A DNA stretch of 64,000 bases from RGIG529 sp050950425 (GTDB lineage: Bacteria; Bacillota; Clostridia; Oscillospirales; Oscillospiraceae): assembly GCA_050950425.1 (NCBI GenBank), contig JBMNHO010000001.1:1-64000 (forward strand). Direction: 5' to 3'. A program made the translations under genes and the position numbers. The notes beneath the pieces were generated by a model. That model was not told the DNA's origin. It was given only the letters and a program-made list of their open reading frames with translations, and made no database searches. Shown here in pieces: positions 43,496 through 53,485 of the stretch (positions within the stretch are counted from its first letter, which is position 1; each line of letters opens with the position of its first letter).

Positions 43496-44949
43496 TTACA
43501 TGAATGGGTTGTTGCCGTAGCGGTAGTCGTCGACCAGCGCTTTGGCGAGGTTGGCCTTGCTCTTCAATGCCTTGAGCACTTTTTCGTCCACGGTACCGGC
43601 AGCGGCCAAATAGATATAGGTGCAGGGCATGCGCTGACCGGCGCGATGGATCCGCGCTTTGCACTGCTCGAAGTTCGACATGCTGTAATCCAGCGAGTAG
43701 AAGACCATGGTGCTTGCCGCCGTGAGTGTGATGCCCAATCCTGCCGTGGCGATCTGCCCGATGAAAATGGGCACGTCCGGGTCATTCTGAAACCGCGCTA
43801 TTTGCTCGTCGCGGTCTTTGACGCCGCCCTTGATGAGGGAATAGTTGACGCGCTTCTTTTCGAGAAGTTGGCAGATGGCGTCTAGCTCCGCCACGAAGCG
43901 GGCAATGATAACCAGCTTTTTGCCTTCCTCCAAGGCCGAATCCATAATGTCCTCCAACACATCCAACTTCGCCGTGCTGACCGGCTGGGCGGCGCTGCTT
44001 TCGTCGCTGCCAATAAACCCGCCGGTGAGCTGGGACAGCCGCAGGAGCTTCGTCAGTACGTTGGTATGGTGACCTCGCCATCCGACAGTTCGGCATAGCT
44101 CTCCTTGACCAGGCTCTGGTACAGTTTCATCGCTCTCGGCTCCAACTCCACTTTGCGGACGATATCGGTTGTGGAGGGCAAGTCCAAGCACTCCGCCTTT
44201 GTGGCGCGAAACGCGATGGAGTGCATGCGTCTGGTGAGCTCATCTTCCATGCTTTTCTTCAGGACTGGCGTGTGGTTGCCGTAGCCGGTCATGAAAAAGA
44301 AGGTGTTGCGGAAGCTATAAAAGCTCTGACCGAAGATGCGCGGATCGAGAAACTTATACTGCGAGAAGACATCTATGGCCTTATTGGTCACGGGTGTTCC
44401 GGTCAGCAGTAGACGGTATTTGGCTGCCGCGCCCAGCCGGTGCATCGCCTTCGAAGCGGAGATGTTATGCGTCTTAATCTTGTGCCCCTCGTCAGCGATG
44501 ACGAGATCGGGCTTCCACGCTGCCAGCTCTTTCTCCAGCCGCCACGCGGATTCATAGTTCACAACGACCACCTGCAGGGGTTGCCCCGTCATGTGCCGGA
44601 GGGTATCGAGTTTCTTCGCGCCACTGCCTTTAAGAACAGCGAGGGTGTAGTCGAAATCGGCAAACTTGCCAAACTCCTCATCCCACACACCGACTATGGA
44701 GAGTGGGGCAACCACAAGCATCCTGCGGATGCGGCCAGCGTTATATAGCGCACCAGCCACGGCGATGGAAGGGAGCGTTTTCCCTGTTCCCATTTCCATA
44801 AGCAATGCCGCCCCGCAGCCGCTGGATGAATGCGCAGCGCCCGGCAGAAGACCGAACTTGCTGCAGACGAAATGGAATGCAGTGACCTGATGCGCGTAGG
44901 GCGTTGCTTTGATGGGCATAGGCAGCAATGGCGCGTTGTCAGATTTCAT
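43496..44949 (-). pseudogene. SNF2-family DEAD-box helicase, frameshifted
   Basis: It has about 484 residues when repaired, from ATG 44949 behind GGAGGTGA. The first half has MEMGTGKTLPSIAVAG (Walker A), LVIADEGHKIKTHNISAS (DEGH) and LLLTGTPVTNKAIDVFSQYK; the second half has ATAGLGITLTAASTMVFYSL and CKARIHRAGQRMPCTYIYLA (motif VI-like). The frame breaks near 44063-44068: one A seems missing, since EVTITNVLTKLLRLSQLTGG is the expected join. It is a typical phage replication-cluster SNF2 helicase. Confidence 0.88.
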
Positions 44950-45145
44950 CGGCAGTATCACCTCCATCCGGCAATTCCGTGATGGATACACATTCCACGG
45001 TGTCTCCGGGAACGATCACCGTTACGCTGCGCTTTTCACCAAGCAGGTAGCGGAGCAATCGTTCCCGGATGGTACGCCGCTGGCACCTGACGATGCCGCC
45101 GTCCTTTGGCGTTTTGGAAACACTGATGCAAAGATTGTGCTTCAT
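44939..45145 (-). CDS. Small hypothetical phage protein
   Basis: It has 68 residues from ATG 45145 (MKHNLCISVSKTPKDGGIVR), with CQRRTIRERLLRYLLGEKRS and VTVIVPGDTVECVSI. It is basic in the middle; similar small proteins precede SNF2 helicases in clostridial prophages. It overlaps the helicase start by 11 bp. No domain recognised. Confidence 0.65.
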   Translation of the reverse strand: MKHNLCISVSKTPKDGGIVRCQRRTIRERLLRYLLGEKRSVTVIVPGDTVECVSITELPDGGDTADEI

Positions 45146-45186
45146 GCTTTTCTTTTCGTCCTTTCCGAGGGACGGTTTGTTGTGTC

Positions 45187-45231
45187 CCTCGGTATACGGA
45201 CAAAAAACGGGTGTTTTGATGGGGTGTTCAG
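45187..45231. repeat. Copy B of the dispersed ~45-bp repeat
   Basis: It matches 10741-10787 with few differences (GTATACGGACAAAAAAC ... TTTGATGGGGTGTT). It lies between the sigma-like gene and the small gene downstream of it. Confidence 0.75.
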
Positions 45232-45614
45232 AAGAACTTCTTGAATTTCTTTTTTCCGGCCTCAATAGATTCATAGACCGTCTTGAAATTCGTGCCCTCC
45301 CGCCGGGCGATTTCATGGCATGAAAGGCCGTCGGCCAGCATCAGCAGCCGTGCTTGCTGCTTTTCGGTGAGGTGAGAGAACGCGTCATGGATGCGTTTGT
45401 TCTGAGCATCCGCTTCCAATTCATCCTCGGGGGTGATGCCTGTCCCGTACTCCTTGCCCTCATAAACGATTGCGTCCAGAGAGTAGCAGTGGCGGCGATT
45501 CTTGCGTGCGGCGCTGGCTTCCTCCCGCCGTGATGCGGTGATGTAGTTGCCAAGCTCCTCGTTGACCTCGACCTCAGAGGTGGTTCCGTCTGCAAAGCTC
45601 CATGTGATTTTCAT
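45228..45614 (-). CDS. Sigma-70-like region 4 protein
   Basis: It has 128 residues. The front is a small domain (MKITWSFADGTTSEVEVNEE); the back is an HTH of sigma region 4 type (FSHLTEKQQARLLMLADGLS, CHEIARREGTNFKTVYESIE). Lacking region 2, it cannot be a full sigma factor and is probably an ArpU-like phage transcription regulator or DNA-binding accessory. Confidence 0.8.
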   Translation of the reverse strand: MKITWSFADGTTSEVEVNEELGNYITASRREEASAARKNRRHCYSLDAIVYEGKEYGTGITPEDELEADAQNKRIHDAFSHLTEKQQARLLMLADGLSCHEIARREGTNFKTVYESIEAGKKKFKKFF

Positions 45615-45651
45615 TGCTCATAGCTCCTTCCGGAGCCTGAACAAGCAGCTG

Positions 45652-45701
45652 AGGATAAAAAATGAGCCTGACTCATAGCTTTTCAGCTACTTGTCAGGCT
45701 C
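45652..45701 (-). terminator. Terminator upstream of the sigma-like gene
   Basis: On the minus strand a perfect GAGCCTGAC / GTCAGGCTC stem (45664-45672 with 45693-45701) is followed by ATTTTTTATCC. It ends transcription from the polymerase and zinc-ribbon genes. Confidence 0.85.
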
Positions 45702-45760
45702 GTATGTCATTATTTAATACCGGTCAAGCCGGTTGCATCGCGCTCTGTACGAAGCAATAC

Positions 45761-45976
45761 CTATTCGATTTTTCTTACGCCGATCTGTGCTTTACAGACA
45801 ACGCATTTTGCGTAGTAATCGGCAGGCCATGTGTCATCATCTACAACGCGCACCTCCGATTTGATACGAGCGTTTTCGTCAATAAGCCGCCCTCTACCGC
45901 ATTTGGGGCAGAGCAGAGCTTTTTTCTTTCGATCTTTATTGATTTTTCCGTTAGGAACGGAAAAAGTATGTGCCAT
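45761..45976 (-). CDS. Small zinc-ribbon protein
   Basis: It has 71 residues with CPKCGRGRLI and CVVCKAQIGV forming one zinc ribbon. It starts just after the polymerase gene in the same direction and is followed by a terminator. Such small proteins accompany prophage Y-family polymerase genes; role unknown. Confidence 0.78.
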   Translation of the reverse strand: MAHTFSVPNGKINKDRKKKALLCPKCGRGRLIDENARIKSEVRVVDDDTWPADYYAKCVVCKAQIGVRKIE

Positions 45977-45989
45977 CAGGTATCCTCCT

Positions 45990-47224
45990 CTATGTGTACA
46001 TCATTCCCGGCATAACAACCTCGTTTACACCTCGACCCGGCATCTTGATATCGCCCATGAGCGACGCCGAATAGATCGCTCTATTACCAAACCGCATTCT
46101 GATTTTTTCAACGGTATCTTCCAGCCGGTCGCGCCTCTCGCGTTTGACCGCATCATCGAACAGATCCAATTGCTGCGGCAACGTGCCGGAAACAAGGTTG
46201 ATTGCCCGTATCGTTATAGCGCGGACGTTTTGCATCCAGCGATAATTACCCTCAAACAGACTGCGGGCTTTCAAGGCGATCTCCATCGGGCTTTGCGTGG
46301 GAAAGGGCATCTGTGCCTGATACTGTTTGTGCGTAAGCCCGTCGTCCTTTACAGTGATCTGGACGCCTTTTGCGGATAATTCGTGCACACGCAGCCGGTG
46401 CCCGATATCCTGCGACAGTTCCAGCATGACCTTCCAAACCTCCTCATTATTTTCAAGATCAGCGACGCAGGTGATGCCATGGCCGATAGATTTCACGGGC
46501 GATACGTAATCTGTTCGCATGACGCGCGACTGGTCTGTCCCGTTCGCGAACCGCCAGAGCATAATGCCGTTGACCCCCAGCAGCGTTTTCAGGAATTCTG
46601 GCCGGGCTTTCGCGATATCTCCGATGGTCAGGATTCCGTATCGCTCCAGCTTTTTTTCGTTGCCGACCCTACATACAAAAGGTCAGAAGCAGGAAGTGGC
46701 CACACCTTAGTTTGATAATCCGCCTCCTCAATGACCGTGATAGCGTCAGGCTTTTTCATATCGCTCCCAAGTTTGGCGAAGATCTTGTTGAAGCTGACAC
46801 CGATGCTCACGGTAAGTCCTAGTTCTTCACGAACGATTTTTCTGATCTCTTCCGCAATCTCGAAGCCGCTGCCGAATGCTTTCTGACTGCCCGTGACGTC
46901 CAGCCAGCATTCGTCCATGCCGAAAGGCTCCACCTGGTCGGTAAACCTAAGGTAGATTTCTCTTGTCAGCCTGGAATACTTCAGGTACTGCTCGTACTGG
47001 GGAGGAAGGACGATAAGACCCGGGCACTTCTGTTTTGCCTCCCACGTGACCATGCCGGTTTTCACACCTGCTTTCTTCGCCAGTTCTGATTTTGCGAGTA
47101 CGATTCCGTGCCTGTCCTCGGTGCTGCCGCACACCGCTACGGCTTTCCCTTTCAAGGCCGGATCGAGCATCATCTCCACTGACGCATAAAAACTGTTTAG
47201 GTCGCTGTGCAGGATTGCGTTCAT
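45990..47224 (-). pseudogene. Y-family DNA polymerase (DinB/UmuC type), frameshifted
   Basis: It has about 412 residues when repaired, from ATG 47224 behind AGGAGGG. The palm has MNAILHSDLNSFYASVEMML (metal-binding D), EPFGMDECWLDVTGS (DE pair) and VSIGVSFNKIFAKLGSDMKK. The little-finger part follows in another frame (KSIGHGITCVADLENNEEVW, QLDLFDDAVKRERRDRLEDT, a QLxLF beta-clamp-like motif). The break is the 7-T run 46651-46657: one more T (A on the minus strand) restores GxATKKKLERYGILTIGDIA. It does translesion synthesis and is probably SOS-controlled. Confidence 0.9.
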
Positions 47225-47278
47225 CGTCGCATCCCTCCTCTCGTCCATATTAAATCACGATTAAGAACTTCATATAAT

Positions 47279-47292
47279 CCAACAAGTGTTCG
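47279..47292. promoter_or_regulatory. SOS-box-like operator
   Basis: CCAACAAGTGTTCG fits 11 of 14 positions of the Gram-positive LexA box CGAACNNNNGTTCG. It lies between the divergent polymerase and repressor genes, so either the host LexA or the S24 repressor could bind it. Confidence 0.5.
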
Positions 47293-47308
47293 TATTTGCA
47301 ATTTTCCA

Positions 47309-47337
47309 TTGATTTTCTGTCTTGGCCATAGTAGAAT
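47309..47337 (+). promoter_or_regulatory. Promoter of the S24 repressor gene
   Basis: TTGATT, 17-bp spacer, TAGAAT (five of six bases of the consensus -10), about 25 bp before ATG 47362; ribosome site GGGAGGTG. Confidence 0.65.
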
Positions 47338-47361
47338 ATGTGATACGGGAGGTGTGATGGA

Positions 47362-48081
47362 ATGGATAAGAAATACAGCGATACCCTTCGTGCGTTACGC
47401 AGGAAGCACGATTACCTGCAGCAGGATATAGCTGATAAGCTCAATAAGGCGGGTGTACCGACAACAAAAACACAAGTCAGCCGCTGGGAGACCGGCATTA
47501 ACAATCCGACCATCGACCAGTTTATAGGCTTGTGCGACATTTACGGTGTTAAGGACGTGCACGCTGTCTTTGCAAATGGTGATTTGTCCGACTTGGAATA
47601 TGCAATCAACCGTCAGGGCATGGAGAAACTGGCAGAATACAAAAAACTGCTAGTCGCAAGTGGGCTGTATGCGCCCGTAAAGCTGGAAGGAAGGGTAATC
47701 CCGTTCCGCAGACGCACGGCTCCGATGTACGATATTGGTGCTTCTGCCGGTACAGGTCAGTTCCTCGACAGCGATTCTTATGAGATGGTCGAAGTGCCGG
47801 ATAACGTTCCGGACAGCGCCACCTTCGGTCTGCATATTTGCGGCGACTCAATGCAGCCCACTTTAGAGGACGGGCAGGCGGTATGGGTTCAAATGCAGCC
47901 CACTCTCGAAAACGGCGAAGTCGGCATCTTCTACCTCGACGGGAATGCGTATGTGAAAGAATACCGGCAGACGGAAAAAGGAGTGTTTCTCGTGTCTCAC
48001 AACGAAAAGTACGCTCCGATCGCCATTAAAGAATACAATGAAACACGGATATATGGAAAAGTGATATATCCGAGGTGCTAA
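47362..48081 (+). CDS. Prophage repressor, HTH plus S24 (LexA/CI-type) peptidase
   Basis: It has 239 residues. The N-terminal HTH_3 (LRRKHDYLQQDIADKLNKAG, KTQVSRWETGINNPTIDQFI) is followed by a linker with an Ala-Gly site (DIGASAGTGQF), the expected self-cleavage point. The peptidase has the serine in HICGDSMQPTLEDGQAVWVQ and the lysine in GNAYVKEY. On RecA activation it would cut itself and release phage genes. It is divergent from the polymerase gene with an SOS-like box between them. Confidence 0.93.
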   Translation: MDKKYSDTLRALRRKHDYLQQDIADKLNKAGVPTTKTQVSRWETGINNPTIDQFIGLCDIYGVKDVHAVFANGDLSDLEYAINRQGMEKLAEYKKLLVASGLYAPVKLEGRVIPFRRRTAPMYDIGASAGTGQFLDSDSYEMVEVPDNVPDSATFGLHICGDSMQPTLEDGQAVWVQMQPTLENGEVGIFYLDGNAYVKEYRQTEKGVFLVSHNEKYAPIAIKEYNETRIYGKVIYPRC

Positions 48082-48153
48082 GCCCGTTTGCGGGGACATC
48101 AGATATGAGATAATTCAAGCGGTACTATATTTATTGGAAAGGGGCGTGTTGAA

Positions 48154-48384
48154 TTGGAAAAGAGGAAAATGACAAAACGCGAACAGGATGTTTATAGCTA
48201 TATACTCGAATACAGGAAAGAAAAACGCTTCTCTCCCAGTATGCGCGATATTGCTGCCGGTGTCGGATTGCATTCGGTATCGACCATCCATGTTCATGTG
48301 CATAACCTCATGGATAAGGGATGGTTGCAGCCCGTTGAGCGGATGAACAGAACGATCATCCCCATTGACGATGATGGTGTCTGA
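48154..48384 (+). CDS. LexA-type winged HTH protein without peptidase
   Basis: It has 76 residues from TTG 48154 behind GGAAAGGGG. MTKREQDVYSYILEYRKEKR, FSPSMRDIAAGVGLHSVSTI and HVHVHNLMDKGWLQPVER match the LexA DNA-binding domain, but there is no peptidase part. It could bind LexA boxes without being removed by RecA. It overlaps the next gene by 1 bp. Confidence 0.85.
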   Translation: MEKRKMTKREQDVYSYILEYRKEKRFSPSMRDIAAGVGLHSVSTIHVHVHNLMDKGWLQPVERMNRTIIPIDDDGV

Positions 48385-48656
48385 TGATGGATGTTAAAGT
48401 GTACGTGCAGGTAAACGCCGACTTCAATCCCGATGGACTCATGCTCCCCAGGGAACTGATCTGGGAGGATGGTGAGAAATACACCATAGACCGGGTGATA
48501 GATATCCAACAAGCGGCTGCGATGAAAGCGGGAGGTCAGGGAGATCGGTATACCATAGAAGTACGCGGTCACAAGAGCTATCTGTTTTTTGAACGGAGTT
48601 CCAATCTGACTGGAAACAATATTGGCCGGTGGTTTGTGGAACGGAAGAGTGCGTAG
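48384..48656 (+). CDS. Small protein of the SOS cassette, unknown function
   Basis: It has 90 residues: MMDVKVYVQVNADFNPDGLM, LPRELIWEDGEKYTIDRVID and GDRYTIEVRGHKSYLFFERS. This beta-rich protein is found beside LexA-like HTH and UmuC-type genes in clostridial mobile elements. No catalytic motif; role unknown. It is the last prophage-like gene on the right. Confidence 0.75.
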   Translation: MMDVKVYVQVNADFNPDGLMLPRELIWEDGEKYTIDRVIDIQQAAAMKAGGQGDRYTIEVRGHKSYLFFERSSNLTGNNIGRWFVERKSA

Positions 48657-48920
48657 AGAAGAAATTCCGATGCTCGCACGAGCAGAGTGTTGTTTTTTAA
48701 TCAATACGAGATCTTTTTATTACCAAGATTAAGCCTTATCTTTGTCAACTCTTACATCAACGGCCGCGACCGGATGAATAAAAGCACAGTACAATAGACC
48801 GGTTATTTCACAATCAATCGTTCTCGGTTGCGAATCAAGCGGATACGGTTTTTTGAATTGAATCTGCGGTCATCTTGTGTTATTGTATCTTTATGAATTC
48901 CGTTATTGAGGTGAACATAA
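48657..48920 (+). promoter_or_regulatory. Intergenic stretch with the defence-operon promoter; possible prophage right edge
   Basis: No gene is seen. TTGAAT (48858-48863), a 17-bp spacer and TATTGT (48881-48886) form a likely promoter about 35 bp before ATG 48921. A right prophage attachment site may lie here; no repeat of the left edge was recognised. Confidence 0.5.
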
Positions 48921-49166
48921 ATGGCTATCAGTTATAAAAAGCTTTGGAAATTGCTGATTGATCGAGATATGAAGAAAAAAGACCTGCAACAAGCTGCTGG
49001 TATTAGTTCAACTTCTATTACTAAGCTTGGAAAGAACGAAAATGTCAACACAGAGATTCTTCAAAAAGTCTGTGTCGCTCTGCAGTGCGATATAAGCGAT
49101 ATCATGGAAATCGTGCCAGAGCATGTCCCTGCCACAGATGGTAGAGAGGAAGGTAATATAAAATGA
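48921..49166 (+). CDS. Cro/CI-type HTH regulator of the defence operon
   Basis: It has 81 residues and one HTH_26/HTH_3 domain (KLWKLLIDRDMKKKDLQQAA, GISSTSITKLGKNENVNTEI, LQKVCVALQCDISDIMEIV). Its TGA overlaps the mod ATG (ATGA), so both are translated together. Such a controller usually limits restriction genes, like C proteins of R-M systems (inference). Confidence 0.88.
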   Translation: MAISYKKLWKLLIDRDMKKKDLQQAAGISSTSITKLGKNENVNTEILQKVCVALQCDISDIMEIVPEHVPATDGREEGNIK

Positions 49167-50931
49167 CCGAAAATCAAAAAAAATTATTGAACATCCTTCG
49201 TGAGATATTCCAATTTGACCAGGCAGATCTCGATTTTGGCATTTATCGCATTATGCGTATGAAACGAGACGAGGTCAACAGATTCATTGAAGAAGAATTA
49301 CCCGCTCAAATATCAACGGGCTTGAACGCGCTTGCTGCCTTAGATACTACAGCCAGCATTGCAGAAATTGACAGGCAAATTGCAGAAACAAAAAGCGGAT
49401 CATTGCCCGAAGCTATTAAGGCCTCCGCAATTGCCGCATATGAAGAACAGAAAAAATCACTTGCGGGAAGCGTTGATATTACCGCTATTGAAGCCGATAT
49501 TTATAACCACCTGACAAATTTCTTCTCGCGCTATTACGACGATGGGGATTTTATTTCTCAACGTCGCTACAAGGATGGCGTGTATGCCATTCCTTATGAA
49601 GGTGAGGAAGTCAAACTGCATTGGGCAAATGCCGATCAGTATTATGTTAAGACTAGCGAGTATTTTAAAGATTATACCTTTAAAACAATGTACGGTAACA
49701 CAGTCCGTTTCAAGCTCATCGAGGCTGAAACCGAGCGGGACAACAAGAAAGCAGACGAAAAGCGCTTCTTCCAACTTCATACTGATAAGCCGTTGGAGGT
49801 CATCGACGGCGTTCTGTACATTTATGTTGAATACAAAGCTTCGGAGTATAGTGCTAAAACAGCGCAAGCAAAGCACATATCAGAAATTGTAGAAGCGTTT
49901 GCTGTTGTGCAGACACAACCAGAATATCTTCCGTTTGCCTCCATTATGACGTTTACTGACAATAAGACATTGCTTGAGCGCCAACTAAACCGCTATACAG
50001 CACGTAACACCTTTGACTACTTCATACATAAGGATTTAGGTAAATTCTTGCGCCGCGAGCTTGATTTCTACATCAAGAATGATGTGATTTACCTTGACGA
50101 CATTGATGAGCAGGATGATGCAAAAACCAAGGAATATCTGACAAAAGCAAAGGTCATTCGTAATATTGCGCGAAAGATTATCACTTTTCTCGCGCAGATT
50201 GAGGATTTCCAGAAGAAACTGTACCTGAAAAAGAAATTCGTGGTCGAGACGAATTACTGTATTACGCTCGACCGCGTGCCGGAGGCAATGTATCCCGAAA
50301 TCGTCGCCAATGAAGCACAGCGTGAGGAATGGGTGCGTCTATTTGCCATTAATGAGATTGAAGGTGATTTGACCCAACTAGCATACTCCGTTCCACTAAC
50401 CGTGGAATTTTTGAAAGCAAATCCTTTCCTTGTATTGGACACAGCTTTTTTCAGCACGGAGTTTAAAGAACAGCTTGTTGCCAGCATTGATGGATTGGAT
50501 GAAAAACTTGATGGGCTTATGATACATAGCGAAAATTTGCAAGCTATACGCCTATTGCATGAAAAATACCACAATCAAGTAAAATGCATATACATAGATC
50601 CCCCATATAACGCAAAGTCAAGTGAAATATTGTATAAAAACACTTTTAAGCATGCTTCTTGGTTAAGCCTTATGGAAAATAGATTGTCCGCTGTGTCGTC
50701 TTTGTTAAAAGAGGATAGCGTAGTAACCATAGCTATCGATGAGGTTGAGCAAACACGCCTTGGAGAGTTATTACGTTTAATTTTCCCATCAAAACAGATA
50801 ACAGCAGTTACTGTTGTACATAACCCATCAGGTCAGCAAGGTGATAATTTTTCATTTACAAATGAATTCGCTTATTTTATTTATAGCGATTTAAAGGATG
50901 TTTGGATTGTCAACCCTAAATCGGACAGAAA

Positions 50932-51756
50932 TTATAAGGTGCAGGTTTTCTTAAATTCGGTCGGTGACAGGTATCCCAGCGTACCGTGCAGGCGGATGTT
51001 GTTGAACCAGTGCACATAGTCCGCCAGTTCTCGCTGCAACTGCTCGAGCGTGTCAAAGCGCCGGGAGTAAACGAACTCCGCCTTGATCATCTTGAACGTT
51101 GACTCCGCTACCGCGTTGTCGTAGGGGCACCCCTTCATGCTCAAGGAGCGGCTGATCTGGAAGCTGTCGAGCAATTCGTCGATCAGGGCGTTGTCGAACT
51201 CGCTGCCCCTGTCGGTGTGGAACATCTGGATGGCGAAGAGGCTCCCTTTCACCGTTGAAAAGGCCTTGTGTACCAGATCGGCGTTTTTGTGCGCACCCGC
51301 GCTGTATCCGATGATCTCACGGGCACCGAGGTCAAGAAGGATGCAGATATACGCCCATTTCGCGCCAACCATGACATACGACAGATCGCTGACCACACAG
51401 GCCCCTGGCGCCTGATTGTTGAAATCCCGGTCAAGAAGGTTGGGGATATCCGCTTCATTGCTCTTGACAGCATGGACGCGGTACTTCTTTCGGGTATAAG
51501 CAGACACAAGCCCGCGCTTTTTCATGATCCGCCCGATCTTGCGCCGGGAAATCGTCCAGCCTTTTCGAAATAGTACACGCTTCAGTTTCCGCTGACCGTA
51601 TACGCGGCGGTTCTCGTCATACGCAGTCTGAACCGCCTCTTCCAGAGCGCTTTCGTCTTCTCTACCGCGACATTCATAATAGTAAGTGCTTCGCGCAATG
51701 CCCAGACACCGGCACAGCGCTGATATTGAGTACTTGTGGGCATTGGCTCGTATCAC
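50932..51756 (-). CDS. IS3-family transposase OrfB, copy 2
   Basis: The translation is identical to OrfB of copy 1 (DD35E complete: D124, D182, E218). GTG start 51756. Confidence 0.95.
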   Translation of the reverse strand: MIRANAHKYSISALCRCLGIARSTYYYECRGREDESALEEAVQTAYDENRRVYGQRKLKRVLFRKGWTISRRKIGRIMKKRGLVSAYTRKKYRVHAVKSNEADIPNLLDRDFNNQAPGACVVSDLSYVMVGAKWAYICILLDLGAREIIGYSAGAHKNADLVHKAFSTVKGSLFAIQMFHTDRGSEFDNALIDELLDSFQISRSLSMKGCPYDNAVAESTFKMIKAEFVYSRRFDTLEQLQRELADYVHWFNNIRLHGTLGYLSPTEFKKTCTL

Positions 51757-51758
51757 AA

Positions 51759-52046
51759 CTACTTTCGTGCGAATATCAGCGCCGCTTGCTTTAATACGTC
51801 GTTTTCCATCCGCAGCTGCTGATTCTCTTTCCTGAGCCGCAGAAGTTCATGCTCCTCCGGCGTCCGGTTGTCCACGTCGTGGCTGGAACCTGTTGCGTTG
51901 ATCCGCTTCACCCATTTGTCAAAGGCTGATCCGGTCAAGTCGTACTCACGGACAATCTCGCTTCTGGGCTTGCCGTGATTGAACAGCTCCACCAGTTGCT
52001 TCTTCTGTTCTTCGCTGAAGGTCCTCCGCGCTCGTCTTTCTGCCAT
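51759..52046 (-). CDS. IS3-family transposase OrfA, copy 2
   Basis: The translation is identical to OrfA of copy 1, including the HTH and zipper. Confidence 0.93.
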   Translation of the reverse strand: MAERRARRTFSEEQKKQLVELFNHGKPRSEIVREYDLTGSAFDKWVKRINATGSSHDVDNRTPEEHELLRLRKENQQLRMENDVLKQAALIFARK

Positions 52047-53485
52047 GGTTTTCTCCTTCCTTTTCCCCCTTGGAAGTATACCATGACCTTATCTTTTCTG
52101 TACAGTTTAGTGTAGCCTATCCAGTTATTGGGAAAGAAACCCGCGATGAAAGCGGCACAGATGTGCGTACATTCAGAGATAATTCAGGTAATAGTAATTT
52201 GCGTACAGATGCTGCAAATTGTTTTTACCCTATTTATGTGAAAAATAATGAGATTGTTGGCTTTGGTGATGTGTCACCAGATGACTACCATCCAGCATCA
52301 CGTTGTATCACAATAGATGATAGTACGATCGCTGTATACCCAATAGATAATAACGGTGTTGAAAAGAAATGGGTATTTGAACGTGGTACCGTTGAAGGGA
52401 TTCTCGACCAACTATGGGTCAAAGGTGATGTACGACAAGGCGACATAGACATAATGCGCAGTAAATCTGTCTTTCGCTATAAGACGACATGGACAGAAAA
52501 AAAGTATTCCGCAAATAGCTACGGGTCTGCGCTTCTGACAGCCATGTATATTCCGTTTGATTATCCAAAGTCTATTTATACTGTTATTGATTGTGTAAAG
52601 GCATCGTTATCTGATAATGACTCTGGAATAGCATTTGATTTTTTCGCTGGCTCTGGTACTACTGGTCATGCAATAATCAGACTCAACAATGAAGACAATG
52701 GAATAAGAAAGTACATTCTTGCAGAAATGGGCAATCATTTTGATACGGCAACGAAACCGCGTGTTATCAAAGCTGTTTATTCTGACGACGTCGATGGTGT
52801 TGCCGGATGGAAAAAAGGCAAGCCCGTCTCTCGCAAGGGTAGCTCTCACGCCTTCAAATACCTGCGTCTTGAATCTTATGAAGACGCGTTAGACAACATC
52901 GTTCTCAGTGGTGGCAATTATAATTTGCTTGCCGATGTACGGGAAGGCTATATTCTTTCCTATATGCTCGGCGCCGAGGCCACGGGCAGTGCCAGCCTGC
53001 TGAATGTCGAAAAGCTGGATAAGCCATTCAGCTATAAAATGAACATTACCTGCAATCTTGAAAGCGCGGAGCGCACCGTCGACCTTGTGGAGACCTTTAA
53101 CTACCTGCTTGGGCTTGCAGTCAAAAAAAGCCATGCGTTAGTATCCTATGATGCTGATTTTGCTACGGGTGAATACGGCGCGGTTTCCGCTGCGCTAAAA
53201 GCCGGAGACACTTATAAATTCAAGGCTGTTGAAGGGACTACGCCGAGTAGTGATAAGACACTAGTTATCTGGCGTGAAATGACAGGCGACATCGAGAAGG
53301 ATAATGCGGCGCTCGATTCCTATTTCCTCTCGCTTCCGAACGCACGGAGTTTCAAGCGGATATATGTTAACTGCGACAACAATCTTTTAAACCTGCGTAG
53401 CAACGGTGAAAGCTGGCAGGTCGTTCTCATCGATGAGGAAATGAAAAAGCGTATGTTCGAGGACGTGGAATAAGGAGGCGGCACA

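Larger units (their letters stand above)
50903..52123 (-). mobile_element. IS3-family insertion sequence, copy 2 (in mod)
   Basis: 1,221 bp, minus orientation, ends as in copy 1. Target duplication GTT (50900-50902 and 52124-52126). It separates the catalytic DPPY half from the SAM-binding half of Mod. The insertion lies exactly between codons. Confidence 0.96.
49163..53473 (+). pseudogene. Type III-like DNA methyltransferase (Mod), interrupted by IS copy 2
   Basis: The gene is 1,028 residues when the IS and one GTT duplicate are removed; frame is kept. A long N-terminal region (~1-450, partly coiled, with DFGIYRIMRMKRDEVNRF) precedes the catalytic DPPYN at about 479-483. The IS sits after codon 580. 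Downstream, the SAM site DFFAGSGTTGHAIIRLNNED is at about 751. The order DPPY before FxGxG fits beta-class adenine methyltransferases. The visible first half ends in the IS after 38 foreign residues; the second half lacks a start. Both halves are needed for activity, so modification is lost unless the IS excises. Confidence 0.9.

Noticed and set aside
7119..48656. Assigning exact attL/attR sites
   Set aside because: Serine integrase cores can be very short and no convincing shared sequence was found at both edges; whether the defence operon is host DNA or phage cargo stays open.
50903..51019. Fusion proteins of Mod, PHP-ATPase and HNH halves with the same 38-residue tail (WIVNPKSDRNYKV...)
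   Set aside because: The tail is the antisense of the IS end read in the same phase at three sites; it is a by-product of in-phase insertion, not a domain.
52070..52123. Start codon supplied by the IS for the downstream halves of mod and the PHP-ATPase (TTG at 52070 and 60867)
   Set aside because: No ribosome site precedes the TTG and no outward promoter is seen at that IS end.
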